DNA of 13,568 nt from positions 1 through 13,568 of the forward strand of contig JAPYTU010000039.1 in assembly GCA_029940715.1 (NCBI GenBank), in the 5' to 3' direction. The first letter of the stretch is position 1; each line of letters begins with the position of its first letter. The translations under genes and the position numbers were made by a program. Below the pieces are notes generated by a model. That model ran no database searches. It worked only from the letters and a program-made list of their open reading frames with translations, and was not told where the DNA came from. Source of the DNA: Cytophagales bacterium. Lineage in GTDB: Bacteria; Bacteroidota; Bacteroidia; Cytophagales; MED-G16. Of the stretch, positions 12,679-13,568 are shown in pieces.

Positions 12679-13568
12679 AAAATTACTTATGAACAAGAGC
12701 TTGAATCAAGTTATAAAACATTAAAAAAAATTGATTATGAAGGAAGCATATTTAAAGAGAGGATAAACATAAAATTTTTTGAAAATCAACGATTGGGATC
12801 AATAAAAGCAGCAGAAGAAATAGCAAAAACTATAAAAGAGAAACAATCGTTAAACAAAAATTGTGTTTTAGGATTAGCAACAGGATCTTCTCCCGTTGAC
12901 ACCTATAAAAATCTGATTAGAATGCACAAAGAAGATGGGTTAAGTTTTAAAAACGTAATAACATTTAACCTTGATGAATACTTAGAAATGGATCCCAATT
13001 CTATCCATAGCTACCATTACTTTATGCATGAACATTTATTTAACCATATCGATATAAAAAAAGAAAATATTCATATTCCAAAAGGAAATCTCAGAGAATC
13101 AAAAATACAAAAACATTGCATACAATACGAAAAAAAAATAGAAAAAGCTGGTGGAATTGATCTTCAATTACTTGGAATAGGACGAAATGGTCACATTGGT
13201 TTTAATGAACCTGGATCATTAGAATCATCAATAACAAGAAAAGTAACTATTGAAAATAAGACAAGGCTTGATGCGTCACATGAGTTTGGGAGTATCGAAA
13301 ATGTTCCAAAAAAAGCAATATCTATGGGTATAAACACCATTTTAAATGCTAAAAAAATTATTCTAATTGCTTGGGGAGAAAATAAAAGAAAAGTTGTTAA
13401 AAAAGCTGTAGAAGAAAAAATAAATGATCTAATTCCCGCATCATTTCTTCAAAATCATAATAACACACAATTTATTTTAGATAGTGAATCTGCAGCAGAT
13501 TTAAACAGATTCACATGCCCTTGGGTGTATAGAGACATTGGAAATTATTTAAGTGAAATATTATCTTC
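12454..13568 (+). CDS. nagB: Glucosamine-6-phosphate deaminase with N-terminal extension (3' end outside the window)
   Basis: The catalytic part converts glucosamine-6-phosphate to fructose-6-phosphate and ammonia, linking amino-sugar use to glycolysis. The frame is open from the ATG at 12454 to the window end, 371 complete codons. NagB homology begins around residues 95-105 and includes LGLATGSSPVDTYKNL (139-154), TFNLDEY with catalytic-type D174 (171-177), GIGRNGHIGFNEPG with H247 (241-254), PKKAISMG, KKIILIAWG and IPASFLQNH. Bacteroidota often have a long NagB with a C-terminal LmbE/PIG-L-type deacetylase domain; whether this one does is beyond the window. The unusual part is residues 1 to about 75, described separately. 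There is no in-frame ATG between 12454 and the conserved core, so the extension cannot be trimmed without a rare start codon. Confidence 0.88.
   Translation, partial: MKHIYTKPISFYNKKRSFCYFYFNNKRIKIYNGKCLNKNIYPNKEKDKKETINSLNKLRSLLSNELKNNWIPENIKITYEQELESSYKTLKKIDYEGSIFKERINIKFFENQRLGSIKAAEEIAKTIKEKQSLNKNCVLGLATGSSPVDTYKNLIRMHKEDGLSFKNVITFNLDEYLEMDPNSIHSYHYFMHEHLFNHIDIKKENIHIPKGNLRESKIQKHCIQYEKKIEKAGGIDLQLLGIGRNGHIGFNEPGSLESSITRKVTIENKTRLDASHEFGSIENVPKKAISMGINTILNAKKIILIAWGENKRKVVKKAVEEKINDLIPASFLQNHNNTQFILDSESAADLNRFTCPWVYRDIGNYLSEILS
12504..12533. repeat. 8-bp inverted repeat inside the nagB extension
   Basis: CTTTTGTT (12504-12511) and AACAAAAG (12526-12533) are exact reverse complements with a 14-base A/T-rich spacer. 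If transcription starts near 12455 this would be a hairpin near the 5' end of the message. It is A-U-rich and weak, and chance is a fair explanation. Confidence 0.3.

Noticed and set aside
12454..12680. A complete tyrosine recombinase or a mobile element boundary near nagB
   Set aside because: Only an N-terminal-like part is visible. There is no catalytic R...HxxR...Y region, no direct repeats suggesting an attachment site, and no tRNA nearby.

Overview
The window is very A+T-rich, tightly packed bacterial DNA. It most likely comes from a Bacteroidota genome, probably an uncultured, streamlined marine Flavobacteriales-type organism. The grounds are the protein family variants (Nfu with CSGC, a DksA-like protein that has lost most of its zinc cysteines, a secreted DUF5117/DUF4953-type metzincin, a NagB with GRNGHIGFNEPG), a good match to the Bacteroidota promoter (TTTG-N19-TAnnTTTG) ahead of nusA, few Shine-Dalgarno sequences, and intergenic gaps of a few bases or overlaps. 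The taxonomic call is an inference. I see no tRNA, rRNA, CRISPR array, insertion sequence or intact mobile element.

Layout, left to right. (1) 54-2966, + strand: aroC (chorismate synthase), a GltP/DctA-family Na+/acidic amino acid symporter and an Nfu-type Fe-S carrier. The gaps are 2 bp and a 14-bp overlap, so this is one likely transcript. (2) 2989-4464, - strand: cysS (cysteinyl-tRNA synthetase), convergent with nfu and divergent from nusA. (3) 4465-4581: a divergent control region with a strong nusA promoter and a GC-rich hairpin plus T-run ending 10 bp before the nusA start, shaped like an attenuator. (4) 4582-9871, + strand: nusA, infB, a dksA-like gene, scpB and an rluB-type pseudouridine synthase, all within 10 bp of each other or overlapping. 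This looks like one transcription/translation/chromosome-segregation operon; the usual first gene, rimP, is missing. (5) 9864-12305, - strand: a large secreted zinc metalloprotease whose stop overlaps the rluB stop by 8 bp. (6) 12306-12453: a short divergent region with a perfect 15-bp palindrome and a perfect -7 box. (7) 12454 to the window end, + strand: a NagB (glucosamine-6-phosphate deaminase) reading frame, cut off by the window, with an unusual N-terminal extension of about 75 residues that resembles the N-terminal DNA-binding part of Bacteroidota tyrosine recombinases.

Most of the window is core housekeeping and I do not see a complete new defence or mobile system. The parts most worth a second look are the extended NagB frame with its promoter sitting almost on its ATG, and the nusA leader (promoter, hairpin, possible leader peptide, no rimP).
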